From: Terriglobales bacterium
GTDB taxonomy: Bacteria > Acidobacteriota > Terriglobia > Terriglobales > Acidobacteriaceae
Assembly (NCBI GenBank): GCA_019241735.1
Contig: JAFAWN010000020.1
Location: 1-6,253, forward strand
Direction of reading: 5' to 3'
DNA: 6,253 nt
In this document: positions 1 through 5,871 of the stretch, in pieces
How positions within the stretch are numbered: position 1 is the stretch's first letter
Layout of the letters: each line of letters opens with the position of its first letter
Position numbers and translations under genes: made by a program
The notes under the pieces: model-generated
What the model was told of the DNA's origin: nothing
The model's input: the letters and a program-made list of their open reading frames with translations, nothing else
The model's database searches: none

Positions 1-665
1 AATGCGCCTGGGAATCAGGCGCGACCCTGGTTGCCGGAGTGGATGAGGTCGGCAGGGGATCCTTGTTTGGCCCAGTCGTGGCGGCAGCGGTGATTCTTGA
101 CCCCGCATACCGGATTCGGGGACTGCGCGACTCGAAACTGTTGTTAAAGGACCGTCGCGAAGTATTGGCGGCGCGCATCCGGGAGCATGCCATTGCCTGG
201 TCGGTGGCTGCCGTCGATGCTGCCCGGATTGATCAAATCAATATTTATCAGGCTTCACGGGTCGCAATGCGCGAGGCAGTTCTCGCGCTCAATCCTGCCG
301 CAGATCACTTGCTGGTGGACGCGCTTCGCCTGGAATGCGACCTTCCGCAGCGGCCGATTATTCATGGCGACGCGCTGTCGGCATCGATCGCTGCCGCCTC
401 TATCCTCGCCAAGGTGGAACGCGATCGCATGGTCTGCGAGTGGGACCCGGTGTTTCCCCTCTACGGCCTCGCTTCAAATAAAGGTTACAGCACCCCCCGT
501 CACATCGCTGCGCTTCGCCAGCATGGCCCGTCGCCATTGCATCGGCAGTCGTTTGCTCCGGTATGGAATAATCCGGTTCCGCAAGAAATGCTGGCATTCA
601 TGCTGGCTGACGCCATGGAAGAATCTGCGATAGATTCGAGCGAGGAAGCCATGCAGTCAGCATAA
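1..665 (+). CDS. rnhB: Ribonuclease HII, 5'-truncated by window edge
   Basis: RNase HII cleaves the RNA strand of RNA-DNA hybrids and initiates removal of single ribonucleotides misincorporated in DNA; it is cytoplasmic and metal-dependent. The reading frame is open from base 3 and runs into the window edge without a stop, so the start lies upstream. The GTG at 39 is the Val codon of the catalytic motif AGVDEVGRG, not a start: residues LVAG, typical of the family, are encoded just before it. Taking the codon at 3-5 as residue 1, the four acidic catalytic residues are Asp14 and Glu15 (GVDE), Asp106 (LLVDA) and Asp141 (VERDRM). Other family signatures are DSK, ID-x-x-NI, SIAAASILAKV and HRQSFAPV. 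The 220 residues visible are close to full family length, so few residues are missing. GSLFGPV replaces the commoner GPLAGPV. The C-terminal tail after NNPVPQEM is acidic and unconserved. Confidence 0.95.
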   Translation, partial: CAWESGATLVAGVDEVGRGSLFGPVVAAAVILDPAYRIRGLRDSKLLLKDRREVLAARIREHAIAWSVAAVDAARIDQINIYQASRVAMREAVLALNPAADHLLVDALRLECDLPQRPIIHGDALSASIAAASILAKVERDRMVCEWDPVFPLYGLASNKGYSTPRHIAALRQHGPSPLHRQSFAPVWNNPVPQEMLAFMLADAMEESAIDSSEEAMQSA

Positions 666-686
666 CTCAGCATGATTCCGCATTTT

Positions 687-692
687 GGGAGG
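687..692 (+). promoter_or_regulatory. Ribosome binding site of SIMPL gene
   Basis: GGGAGG lies 5 bases before the ATG at 698 and fixes that start. The gap to the rnhB stop is only 32 bases and holds no obvious terminator or promoter, so cotranscription with rnhB is possible. Confidence 0.75.
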
Positions 693-697
693 TAGAA

Positions 698-1474
698 ATG
701 CAAACCGGTTCGGGAAGTCGAGAAGGGTTGGCAGTCCCAGGCGCATTATTTATTGCCCTTGGGCTCATTTTAGGTGGCTGGGTTTTAGGATCTGAGATCA
801 AAGAAACACGCCTTAGCGACCGATATGTAACAGTGAAAGGCTTGGTGGAAATGACCGTAAAATCTGACTTAGCGATCTGGCCGCTTAAGTATAAGGAGGC
901 CGGTGATGATTTGGCCTCGTTATACGCGAAGACCGAGATGTACAAGCAGGCAATTTTGAAGTTTCTCGAAGAGCAAAATATACAATCATCCGAAATCGAG
1001 CTGGGAATGGTTCGCGTTGTCGACACCCAAGCCAACGAATATGGCAGCGGCAATCGCGCGCCTCGGCGTTACATTGTAGAGCAGCAGATTACTGTCCATA
1101 CCTCTCGGGTAGATCAAATTGCAGCAGCATCGCAAAAAACAATGGAGTCGCTGCAAAAAGGTATTGTGTTGGGAAGCGAGCCCAATGTAGGGCAGGGGCT
1201 AACCTACAAGTTTACGGGGTTGAACTCCATCAAGCCTGACATGATCACTGAAGCAACAAAGAACGCTCGTGCTGCGGCCGACCGGTTTGCGTCAGATTCA
1301 GGCAGCAAAGTCGGAACGATTCGGCAGGCAAATCAAGGCATTTTTTCCATCACGGATGCAGGTCAGGGCACGGAACCTGGAGAGCCGGGGGAACCGAGTT
1401 GGAATTCCACCGGCAGCACCGTAATGAAGACAGTTCGAGTAGTCACTTCAGTGCAGTACTACTTAGAGAAATGA
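698..1474 (+). CDS. Membrane-anchored SIMPL (DUF541) domain protein
   Basis: 258 residues. A short polar N-terminus is followed by one hydrophobic helix at about residues 15-32 (ALFIALGLILGGWVLG) with no evident cleavage site, so an inner-membrane anchor with the rest in the periplasm is most likely. Residues about 40-220 match the SIMPL/DUF541 pattern: RYVTVKGL, then DLAIWP, a helix (LYAKTEMYKQAILKFLEEQ), then RRYIVEQQITVHTSRVD, and a late alanine-rich helix EATKNARAAADRFASDSG followed by GTIRQANQG. The RYVTVKGL...DLAIWP start recalls the proteobacterial subgroup of the family. A Gly/Pro/Glu-rich insert (GTEPGEPGEPS) precedes the last beta strand. The molecular role is not established; E. 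coli YggE in the same family is linked to oxidative stress tolerance. Sampled lines are about 43-53% G+C against about 62% in rnhB, which may indicate transfer. It converges on the signalling operon with 63 bases between stops. Confidence 0.85.
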   Translation: MQTGSGSREGLAVPGALFIALGLILGGWVLGSEIKETRLSDRYVTVKGLVEMTVKSDLAIWPLKYKEAGDDLASLYAKTEMYKQAILKFLEEQNIQSSEIELGMVRVVDTQANEYGSGNRAPRRYIVEQQITVHTSRVDQIAAASQKTMESLQKGIVLGSEPNVGQGLTYKFTGLNSIKPDMITEATKNARAAADRFASDSGSKVGTIRQANQGIFSITDAGQGTEPGEPGEPSWNSTGSTVMKTVRVVTSVQYYLEK

Positions 1475-1537
1475 ATTTCGAGCCCGTTTTTGCGACCTCA
1501 CTTCTCGCGACTGGAAAGTGCAGCCGATAACCTCGCC

Positions 1538-2032
1538 CTAAGCTCCCGCCGCCATCCCCAGCTTGGCGCGCAACTCGCGTGCTAATTCGTAAATCGATCG
1601 CAGCTTGACTTGTGCGCTTGCGGGTAGCCCTGGAGTCTGTAGTGTCAGCTCGCAGGAAAGCAGCAAAGCAGTGACCGGACCTTTTAAGTCGTTACGCATA
1701 GCCTGCTGGGCGGATTGACGCGCAGCCTCAATTTCCTTCTTATAGCGCTGCATCGCAGTCCGCAATTCACGCGCTACGCGCTCTACTCCGCTGACCGCAA
1801 AGTTCACATAAACCGGTATCGCCGTCCCCATGTGCTGGAGCACGCGCTCGCTGTCATCAGGGTCGCTGTCAACCAATGATTGATCGACGACCACCGCCGA
1901 GAACTCGGCCAGCCGCAGTTGGGTGGTCGCGTTCCGCAGACTGCTTGCCACCTGTGCGGCTTCGCCGGTGGCTTCGTGGATGAAGTTCGCACATTCGACA
2001 GCGCGAGAGGATGAAGTTATCAGGAGAATCAT
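1538..2032 (-). CDS. Pseudo-receiver plus His-less DHp-like protein
   Basis: 164 residues, last gene of the signalling operon, 93 bases after the NtrC-type regulator. Residues 1-80 look like a degenerate receiver: strand ILLIT, strand FSAVVVD ending in Asp50 at the usual phosphoacceptor place, and strand IPVYVNFA. The acidic pair expected after the first strand is replaced by SSS, and no conserved Lys is seen near residue 90. Residues about 83-160 are helical: a coiled-coil-like stretch (RTAMQRYKKEIEAARQSAQQ), then RNDLKGPVTALLLSCELTLQ and a second helix KLRSIYELARELRAKLG. This resembles the kinase dimerisation/phosphoacceptor pair (RHDLNNPLT type), but Asn114 stands where the phosphorylated His belongs, and no ATP-binding domain follows. 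It is therefore probably not a kinase or phosphorelay protein; a dimerising modulator of the adjacent kinase or regulator is an inference. The start is the only ATG before an in-frame TGA; a weak AAGG precedes it. Confidence 0.75.
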   Translation of the reverse strand: MILLITSSSRAVECANFIHEATGEAAQVASSLRNATTQLRLAEFSAVVVDQSLVDSDPDDSERVLQHMGTAIPVYVNFAVSGVERVARELRTAMQRYKKEIEAARQSAQQAMRNDLKGPVTALLLSCELTLQTPGLPASAQVKLRSIYELARELRAKLGMAAGA

Positions 2033-2125
2033 GCAGCCTTTATATGCACGTCACTCGCCAACCTTTTGAGGCGAAGAATCTATGACTTGCGCGCCGCATT
2101 TCTCGGCGAGGTCCCGTTGCGGGAA

Positions 2126-3529
2126 TCAGTTGGCTTGAGAACTGTATTCCTTCAGCTTGCGATAAAGCGTCGTTTTCCCAATTCCTAAAAGCCTGGCAGC
2201 CATCAGCTTGTCTCCATTCAGCTGGGTGATGGTGCTGAGGATGGTCTCCTTTTCCAGTTCCGCCATCGGAATGATTTTAGTTGTGGCATCTCCAGAGACC
2301 GCAATTCCCGGGGTCTCTCCAACGACCTCTCTGGGAAGGTCCGCAGCCTGAATGGTCGCGCCGGTAGTGAGGGCGCAAGCGCGCTCCAGAGAATTCTCCA
2401 GCTCGCGCACGTTCCCGGGCCAGTCATATGCGAGCATCGCCTTCAATGCATCGTCGCTAAGACTTCGTTCCTGGCCACTGGTTTTTGAGAGCCGCTCCAA
2501 AAACGTCGCAACCAGCAGGGGGATATCTTGCCGTCGCTCGCGCAAGGGCGGGATGCGCAGGCTGAGGACATTAAGGCGGAAATATAGATCGCGGCGAAAT
2601 GTTCCCTGAGACACTGCCTGCTCCAGATCGCGGTTCGTGGCAGCAAGAATACGGACGTTAATGGTATGGCGCTTGGTGCTGCCCACAGGACGAATTTCCT
2701 TTTCCTGAATTGCACGCAGCAACTTCGCCTGCAAATCCACCGGCAACTCCCCCACCTCATCGAGAAAGATGGTGCCACCCTCGGCAATCGCCAACAATCC
2801 CTCTTTTGACTGTGTCGCCCCGGTAAATGCACCCTTCACATATCCGAACAGCTCACTTTCAATCAACGTCGGGACCAGCGAGCCGCAATCAACAGGAATA
2901 AAGGGCTTGTCTTGAAGCGGCCCAGACAAGTGAATGGATCTCGCCACCATCTCCTTTCCGGTCCCGCTCTCGCCGAGAATCAGCACGGGATGGGAACTAT
3001 GCGCTGCCTTGGCGATAATGCGATAGAGCTTCTCCATCTCGGGAGCACGGCCTATGATGGATCCGAACCCCTGCTTCGACTTGACCTTTTCGCGGAGTAT
3101 GCGATTCTCGGTCTTCAGTTTTAAGTGGCTGGCTACCCGATCCAGCAGCAGTTTCAGCTCGTCCATGCTGAAGGGTTTCGTGACGTAATCGTAGGCGCCA
3201 TTTTTCATGGCCTGTACCGCTGATTGCACCGTGCCATACTCGGTGACTACAACGACCACTGTATCGGGGCGGCGGGCACGGATTTGATGCAGGGCTTCCA
3301 GTCCCCCTGTGCCGGGCAACTTCAAGTCCAGCAATAGCACGTCCACGTTCTGTGATTCCAAGACCCGGTACGCGTGCTCTGCCGACTCTGCAACTGAGGT
3401 ATTAAACCCCAACGATTGGGCCACATCGCGACACACCTCACGCATGGCCCGCTCATCGTCCACGATCATCAGGTTGAGGAAGTTAGCTCCTTCGATCTGC
3501 GGAGTGGCGAGTGCAGCGGCTGTGCTCAT
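2126..3529 (-). CDS. NtrC-family sigma-54-dependent response regulator
   Basis: 467 residues with the full three-domain plan. The receiver (about 17-135) has the acidic pair Asp24-Asp25, phosphoacceptor Asp68 in LLLDLKLPG, Thr96 and Lys118 in VTKPF. The AAA+ domain (about 157-395) has Walker A GESGTGKE (186-193), the sigma-54 contact loop GAFTGA (233-238), Walker B GGTIFLDE (251-258), and RRDLYFRLNVLSLRIPPLRE (312-331) carrying candidate arginine fingers. The C-terminal Fis-type helix-turn-helix (about 427-463) includes NGDKLMAARLLGIGKTTLYR. When phosphorylated it should oligomerise, hydrolyse ATP and open sigma-54 promoters. Its ATG overlaps the kinase stop in an ATGA (3526-3529), and GAGAGG at 3539-3544 is a good binding site 9 bases upstream, so translation is coupled to the kinase. 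All key residues are intact. Glu97 after Thr96 is less usual than Ala or Gly. The target genes cannot be named from this window. Confidence 0.96.
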   Translation of the reverse strand: MSTAAALATPQIEGANFLNLMIVDDERAMREVCRDVAQSLGFNTSVAESAEHAYRVLESQNVDVLLLDLKLPGTGGLEALHQIRARRPDTVVVVVTEYGTVQSAVQAMKNGAYDYVTKPFSMDELKLLLDRVASHLKLKTENRILREKVKSKQGFGSIIGRAPEMEKLYRIIAKAAHSSHPVLILGESGTGKEMVARSIHLSGPLQDKPFIPVDCGSLVPTLIESELFGYVKGAFTGATQSKEGLLAIAEGGTIFLDEVGELPVDLQAKLLRAIQEKEIRPVGSTKRHTINVRILAATNRDLEQAVSQGTFRRDLYFRLNVLSLRIPPLRERRQDIPLLVATFLERLSKTSGQERSLSDDALKAMLAYDWPGNVRELENSLERACALTTGATIQAADLPREVVGETPGIAVSGDATTKIIPMAELEKETILSTITQLNGDKLMAARLLGIGKTTLYRKLKEYSSQAN

Positions 3530-4764
3530 AGCGCTTTACCTCTCTTTTTCTTGTTGCGAATCGTCCCCGGCCGCAAGTTCGCGGCGGTTGGCGAACTGGC
3601 TGGTTGTTCCTGATATTGCGGTGATTGAATTCTGATCCGCGCGCCTTTGCCCGGTTTGCTCCAAACGTCTATGGATCCGCCGGCTTTCTTGACAATGCTG
3701 TATACCGTGGACAACCCTATGCCGGCGCCGTGGGCCGGATCCTTGGTGGTGAAAAACGGGTCAAATATGTGGAGGCGGGTTTGCGCATTCATGCCCATCC
3801 CCGTGTCTTTAACTGTGAATTCCACGGCCGGCAGAGGCTGCGAGGCCGAATTCCGCAGCGGCGCTGAAGAAAAGTTTTTAGTCGTCATCGTCAGCCGCCC
3901 GCCGCGCGGCATGGCATCGCGCGCGTTTAAAGCAAGGTTGAGGACGATCTGCCCGGCCTCGGCAGGATCCATTTTGATTAATTTCAGGTCTGCGGCCAGT
4001 TCAAGAATCAATTGGATATCGGACCCGAGGGTCCGCGCCATAAAATCACGAATGCCATCGATGACATGGTTCCAGGAAGAAGCGCTGTGCTTTATCTGCT
4101 GCGGCCGGGAAACATCGAGTAGCTGCCGTATAAGCGCGGCGCCTTTTTCTCCCGCCCGCCTGATCTGACGCGCATGATCACAGAGCCGGCTGCTGCTCTC
4201 CAATCCGTTGATTAATAGATCGCTATAGAGAATGATCCCGCCCAGTAGGTTATTGAAGTCATGAGCTACGCCATTCACCATGCGGCCGGCGGCCAACATT
4301 CCCCTGAGATCCGGTTTATCTGCTGAAACCGAAAACCAGTCAGGAAGTTGAGGGATGGTCTTTGTGTCCCCGCTTAGGTCGCGGGTGCTTATAACCTGGA
4401 ATTCTCGCCCGTTGACCTGAAATTGGCCGCAGGCTGTTTGCAGATGAAGTGCTGTACCGTCTGCCAGGATCTGGCGGAATTCGATAGCCGGAAAAGCGCC
4501 CTTCGCTGCAGTGACATCTTTCCCAGATCCTGGATCCGTTCCAGATCCTGGGGTCAGTGGACTGATTTGGGGGATAAACTCCGAGAGTGCACGTCCGCGC
4601 AGATCAATCCTGGCGCCGAATATGCGGGCGAAAGCTGGGTTCGCATAGAGCAATATGCCGTCCTCAACCACTGCAAAGCTGTTTGGCGCGGATTCCAATG
4701 CAGACCTTAACAGGCGCGGATCCAAGGGCGCGAAAGTCGGTCGAAGTTGCGTAATCGCATTCAT
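3526..4764 (-). CDS. Cytoplasmic PAS-domain histidine kinase
   Basis: 412 residues from the ATG at 4764. No membrane segment or signal peptide, so it senses in the cytoplasm. One PAS domain (about 17-130) begins LLRSALESAPNSFAVVEDG and includes ILLYANPAFARIFG; its ligand is not evident and there is no haem or flavin motif I would trust. The DHp helix carries His168 in GVAHDFNNLL. The ATPase domain has the N box LNLALNARDAMP (275-286), G1 box KDTGMGM (319-325), DPFFTTKD and G2 box GAGIGLS. A basic tail (RNKKKRGKAL) ends the protein and there is no attached receiver. The partner is surely the regulator that overlaps its stop by 4 bases. The start is uncertain: the ATG at 4764 lacks a Shine-Dalgarno sequence, an in-frame TTG at 4806 would add 14 residues, and the strong AGGAGG at 4832-4837 serves an ATG in another frame. 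A PGSGTD-PGSGKD duplication sits in the PAS domain. Confidence 0.93.
   Translation of the reverse strand: MNAITQLRPTFAPLDPRLLRSALESAPNSFAVVEDGILLYANPAFARIFGARIDLRGRALSEFIPQISPLTPGSGTDPGSGKDVTAAKGAFPAIEFRQILADGTALHLQTACGQFQVNGREFQVISTRDLSGDTKTIPQLPDWFSVSADKPDLRGMLAAGRMVNGVAHDFNNLLGGIILYSDLLINGLESSSRLCDHARQIRRAGEKGAALIRQLLDVSRPQQIKHSASSWNHVIDGIRDFMARTLGSDIQLILELAADLKLIKMDPAEAGQIVLNLALNARDAMPRGGRLTMTTKNFSSAPLRNSASQPLPAVEFTVKDTGMGMNAQTRLHIFDPFFTTKDPAHGAGIGLSTVYSIVKKAGGSIDVWSKPGKGARIRIQSPQYQEQPASSPTAANLRPGTIRNKKKRGKAL
4523..4558 (-). repeat. 18-bp tandem duplication inside the kinase PAS region
   Basis: Two adjacent 18-base units begin with the identical 11 bases CCAGATCCTGG on the + strand (4523-4533 and 4541-4551) and diverge after that. 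On the coding strand they give the hexapeptides PGSGTD and PGSGKD, residues 72-83 from the ATG at 4764. The unit is a multiple of three, so the frame is kept; it most likely lengthens a loop between PAS strands. Confidence 0.75.
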
Positions 4765-4825
4765 GTCGAGTTGCAGAGGGACTTTCTTGCAAAAGAAGAT
4801 CAGCAAAACGGGACAGTTCGCCCAT
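4664..4825 (-). other. 53-codon reading frame with ideal start signals, overlapping kinase 5' end
   Basis: An ATG at 4825 follows AGGAGG by 6 bases, far better start signals than either in-frame kinase start has. It opens a frame beginning MGELSRFADLLLQESPSATR and ends at a TGA at 4664-4666, already about 33 codons inside the kinase frame. The kinase frame is +1 relative to it. Three readings are possible: a true leader peptide that limits kinase translation; the real kinase N-terminus disconnected by a one-base insertion (T runs near 4804-4807 and 4791-4795 are candidate sites); or a chance match. From about residue 21 on, the peptide reads like a shadow of kinase codons, which favours the second or third reading for that part. 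Confidence 0.3.
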
Positions 4826-4831
4826 TTTGGT

Positions 4832-4837
4832 CCTCCT
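4832..4837 (-). promoter_or_regulatory. Strong Shine-Dalgarno sequence at signalling operon 5' end
   Basis: The - strand reads AATAGGAGGACCAAAATGGG, with AGGAGG 6 bases before ATG (4825-4823). This is the best ribosome binding site in the window, but its ATG is out of frame with the kinase. Confidence 0.7.
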
Positions 4838-4883
4838 ATTTGGGGAGTCTAGGGTGAAGCGCGGTAACTTCTAAAGGGCAGTT

Positions 4884-4902
4884 GTCACACTGCGGTTGTG
4901 AC
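4884..4902. repeat. Inverted repeat GTCACA-N7-TGTGAC
   Basis: Perfect 6-base arms, 4884-4889 and 4897-4902, separated by 7 bases (CTGCGGT). Partial extension (TTG outside the left arm, CAA outside the right) holds if one base is bulged. It lies between the divergent genes and could be an operator for a dimeric regulator. The arms are ordered opposite to a CRP/FNR-type TGTGA...TCACA site. Confidence 0.4.
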
Positions 4903-4956
4903 CAATGAACACGGGCGGGGGCCCGGGTGCGTCGCCTCCTCGCCGCCAGCTTTCAT

Positions 4957-4962
4957 TACAAT
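4957..4962 (+). promoter_or_regulatory. Possible -10 box for a leaderless thiG transcript
   Basis: TACAAT matches the sigma-70 -10 consensus TATAAT at five of six positions and ends 6 bases before the ATG at 4969. A start of transcription about 7 bases downstream would fall at the initiation codon, fitting the absence of a Shine-Dalgarno sequence there. No good -35 element is seen about 17 bases upstream, where the sequence is GC-rich. Confidence 0.35.
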
Positions 4963-4968
4963 GTAGTT

Positions 4969-5799
4969 ATGAACGCGTCCTCGACCCTGCCGCGCCCAGC
5001 ATCAGCCTCAACCGCTTCAGAACCAGTGCCGGATCCGTTGATCATTGCGGGACAAAAATTTCGCTCCCGCCTGATCGTTGGGACCGGCAAGTACAAGTCC
5101 TTCCACGAGACGGCACTCGCTCTTGACGCCAGCGGCGCCGAGATGGTGACTGTGGCGGTACGGCGGGTAAATCTTGATCGCACCAAGGAATCGCTGCTCG
5201 ACTACATTGATCCGAAAAAATATTTCCTGCTACCGAACACCGCAGGCTGCTACACCGCAGATGAGGCGGTCCGTGCGGCCCGGCTGGGAAGAGAAGTCGG
5301 TATCTCTGATTGGGTGAAACTGGAGGTCATCGGCGATCAAGCCACTCTTTATCCCGACGTGCAGGCAACGGTTGAGGCAACCCGCGTCCTGGTGAAAGAG
5401 GGTTTTACCGTCTTGCCGTACACCTCGGATGACATCGTCTTCGCTCAGCGCCTGCTCGATGCCGGCGCGAGCGCGATTATGCCTTTAGGCGCGCCTATTG
5501 GCAGTGGCCTGGGAATTCAAAATGCAGCGCACATTCGCATACTGCGCGAGAGGATCACGGAAGTGCCATTAATCGTCGATGCCGGTGTGGGTACGGCCTC
5601 AGATGCAACCATTGCGATGGAATTGGGTGCGGATGCGGTACTGATGAATACCGGCATCGCCGCGGCCCATGACGCTGTGCTTATGGCTGGCGCGATGAAG
5701 CACGCAGTTCTGGCGGGACGGCAAGCGTTTCGTGCGGGTCGGATGCCAAGGAAACTGTATGCTACGGCCAGTTCTCCGCTCGAAGGAATAATAAGGTAG
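4969..5799 (+). CDS. thiG: Thiazole synthase ThiG
   Basis: ThiG makes the thiazole phosphate half of thiamin from 1-deoxy-D-xylulose 5-phosphate, ThiS-thiocarboxylate sulfur and dehydroglycine (from ThiH or ThiO), in the cytoplasm. The 276-residue product is a TIM barrel with the family signatures: FRSRLIVGTGKY near the N-terminus, VRRVN, LLPNTAGCYTADEAVR, the imine-forming Lys117 in WVKLEVIGD, LPYTSDD, IMPLGAPIGSG, and the phosphate-binding loops DAGVGTASDA and NTGIAA. All are intact. The ATG at 4969 is preferred over an in-frame GTG at 4927, which would add MRRLLAASFHYNVV with no ribosome site. Even so, about 20 Ser/Ala/Pro-rich residues precede the conserved PLIIAGQKF, slightly longer than usual. 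Neither thiS nor any other thi gene adjoins it, so sulfur-carrier genes must be elsewhere. No TPP riboswitch is recognisable in the 143 bases upstream. Confidence 0.95.
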   Translation: MNASSTLPRPASASTASEPVPDPLIIAGQKFRSRLIVGTGKYKSFHETALALDASGAEMVTVAVRRVNLDRTKESLLDYIDPKKYFLLPNTAGCYTADEAVRAARLGREVGISDWVKLEVIGDQATLYPDVQATVEATRVLVKEGFTVLPYTSDDIVFAQRLLDAGASAIMPLGAPIGSGLGIQNAAHIRILRERITEVPLIVDAGVGTASDATIAMELGADAVLMNTGIAAAHDAVLMAGAMKHAVLAGRQAFRAGRMPRKLYATASSPLEGIIR

Positions 5800-5817
5800 T
5801 GCTGCGTCGACTCACCA

Positions 5818-5850
5818 CCCAAAATAAAAAGGCGGCTACTTAGCCGCCTT
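5818..5850 (-). terminator. Intrinsic terminator of the small secreted protein gene
   Basis: Arms AAGGCGGCT (5829-5837) and AGCCGCCTT (5842-5850) form a perfect 9-bp, GC-rich stem with a 4-base loop. Read on the - strand, the stem is followed by TTTTTATTTTGGG, a good uridine tract. On the + strand, only AGAAGTT follows, so it would terminate thiG poorly unless by another means. It sits between two convergent genes. Confidence 0.85.
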
Positions 5851-5871
5851 AGAAGTTCCTGCAAAAACACT

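Larger units (their letters stand above)
4826..4968. promoter_or_regulatory. Divergent intergenic region between kinase operon and thiG
   Basis: This 143-base stretch must hold promoters for both the leftward signalling operon and rightward thiG. It contains the leftward Shine-Dalgarno sequence, the 6-bp inverted repeat at 4884-4902, a GC-rich run around 4912-4948, and a TACAAT box just before thiG. I see no convincing -35/-10 pair for the signalling operon and no sigma-54 (GG-N10-GC with TTGC) site. Confidence 0.55.

Noticed and set aside
39..41. GTG as the start of rnhB
   Set aside because: It encodes the Val of the catalytic AGVDE motif; conserved residues are encoded before it and the frame is open to the window edge.
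1475..1537. Shared terminator between the convergent SIMPL and pseudo-receiver genes
   Set aside because: GCGAC occurs twice (about 1492 and 1507) but as a direct repeat; no stable stem followed by a T-tract was found.
2112..2124. TCCCG-TTG-CGGGA hairpin just after the regulator stop, as a terminator
   Set aside because: Only 5 bp with a 3-base loop and no T-tract on the - strand; the downstream gene looks cotranscribed.
3647..4168. 173-codon + strand open frame opposite the kinase
   Set aside because: It lies wholly antisense to conserved kinase domains, has no ribosome site or recognisable protein features; a mirror of GC-rich codons.
4860..4910. Sigma-54 promoter or CRP/FNR site for the signalling operon
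   Set aside because: No TGGCAC-N5-TTGC spacing fits on either strand, and the inverted repeat arms are in the opposite order to a CRP-type palindrome.
4826..4968. TPP riboswitch upstream of thiG
   Set aside because: I looked for the conserved CUGAGA and ACCUGAU...GCGNAGGGA elements and found neither; the space before the ATG also carries a -10-like box.
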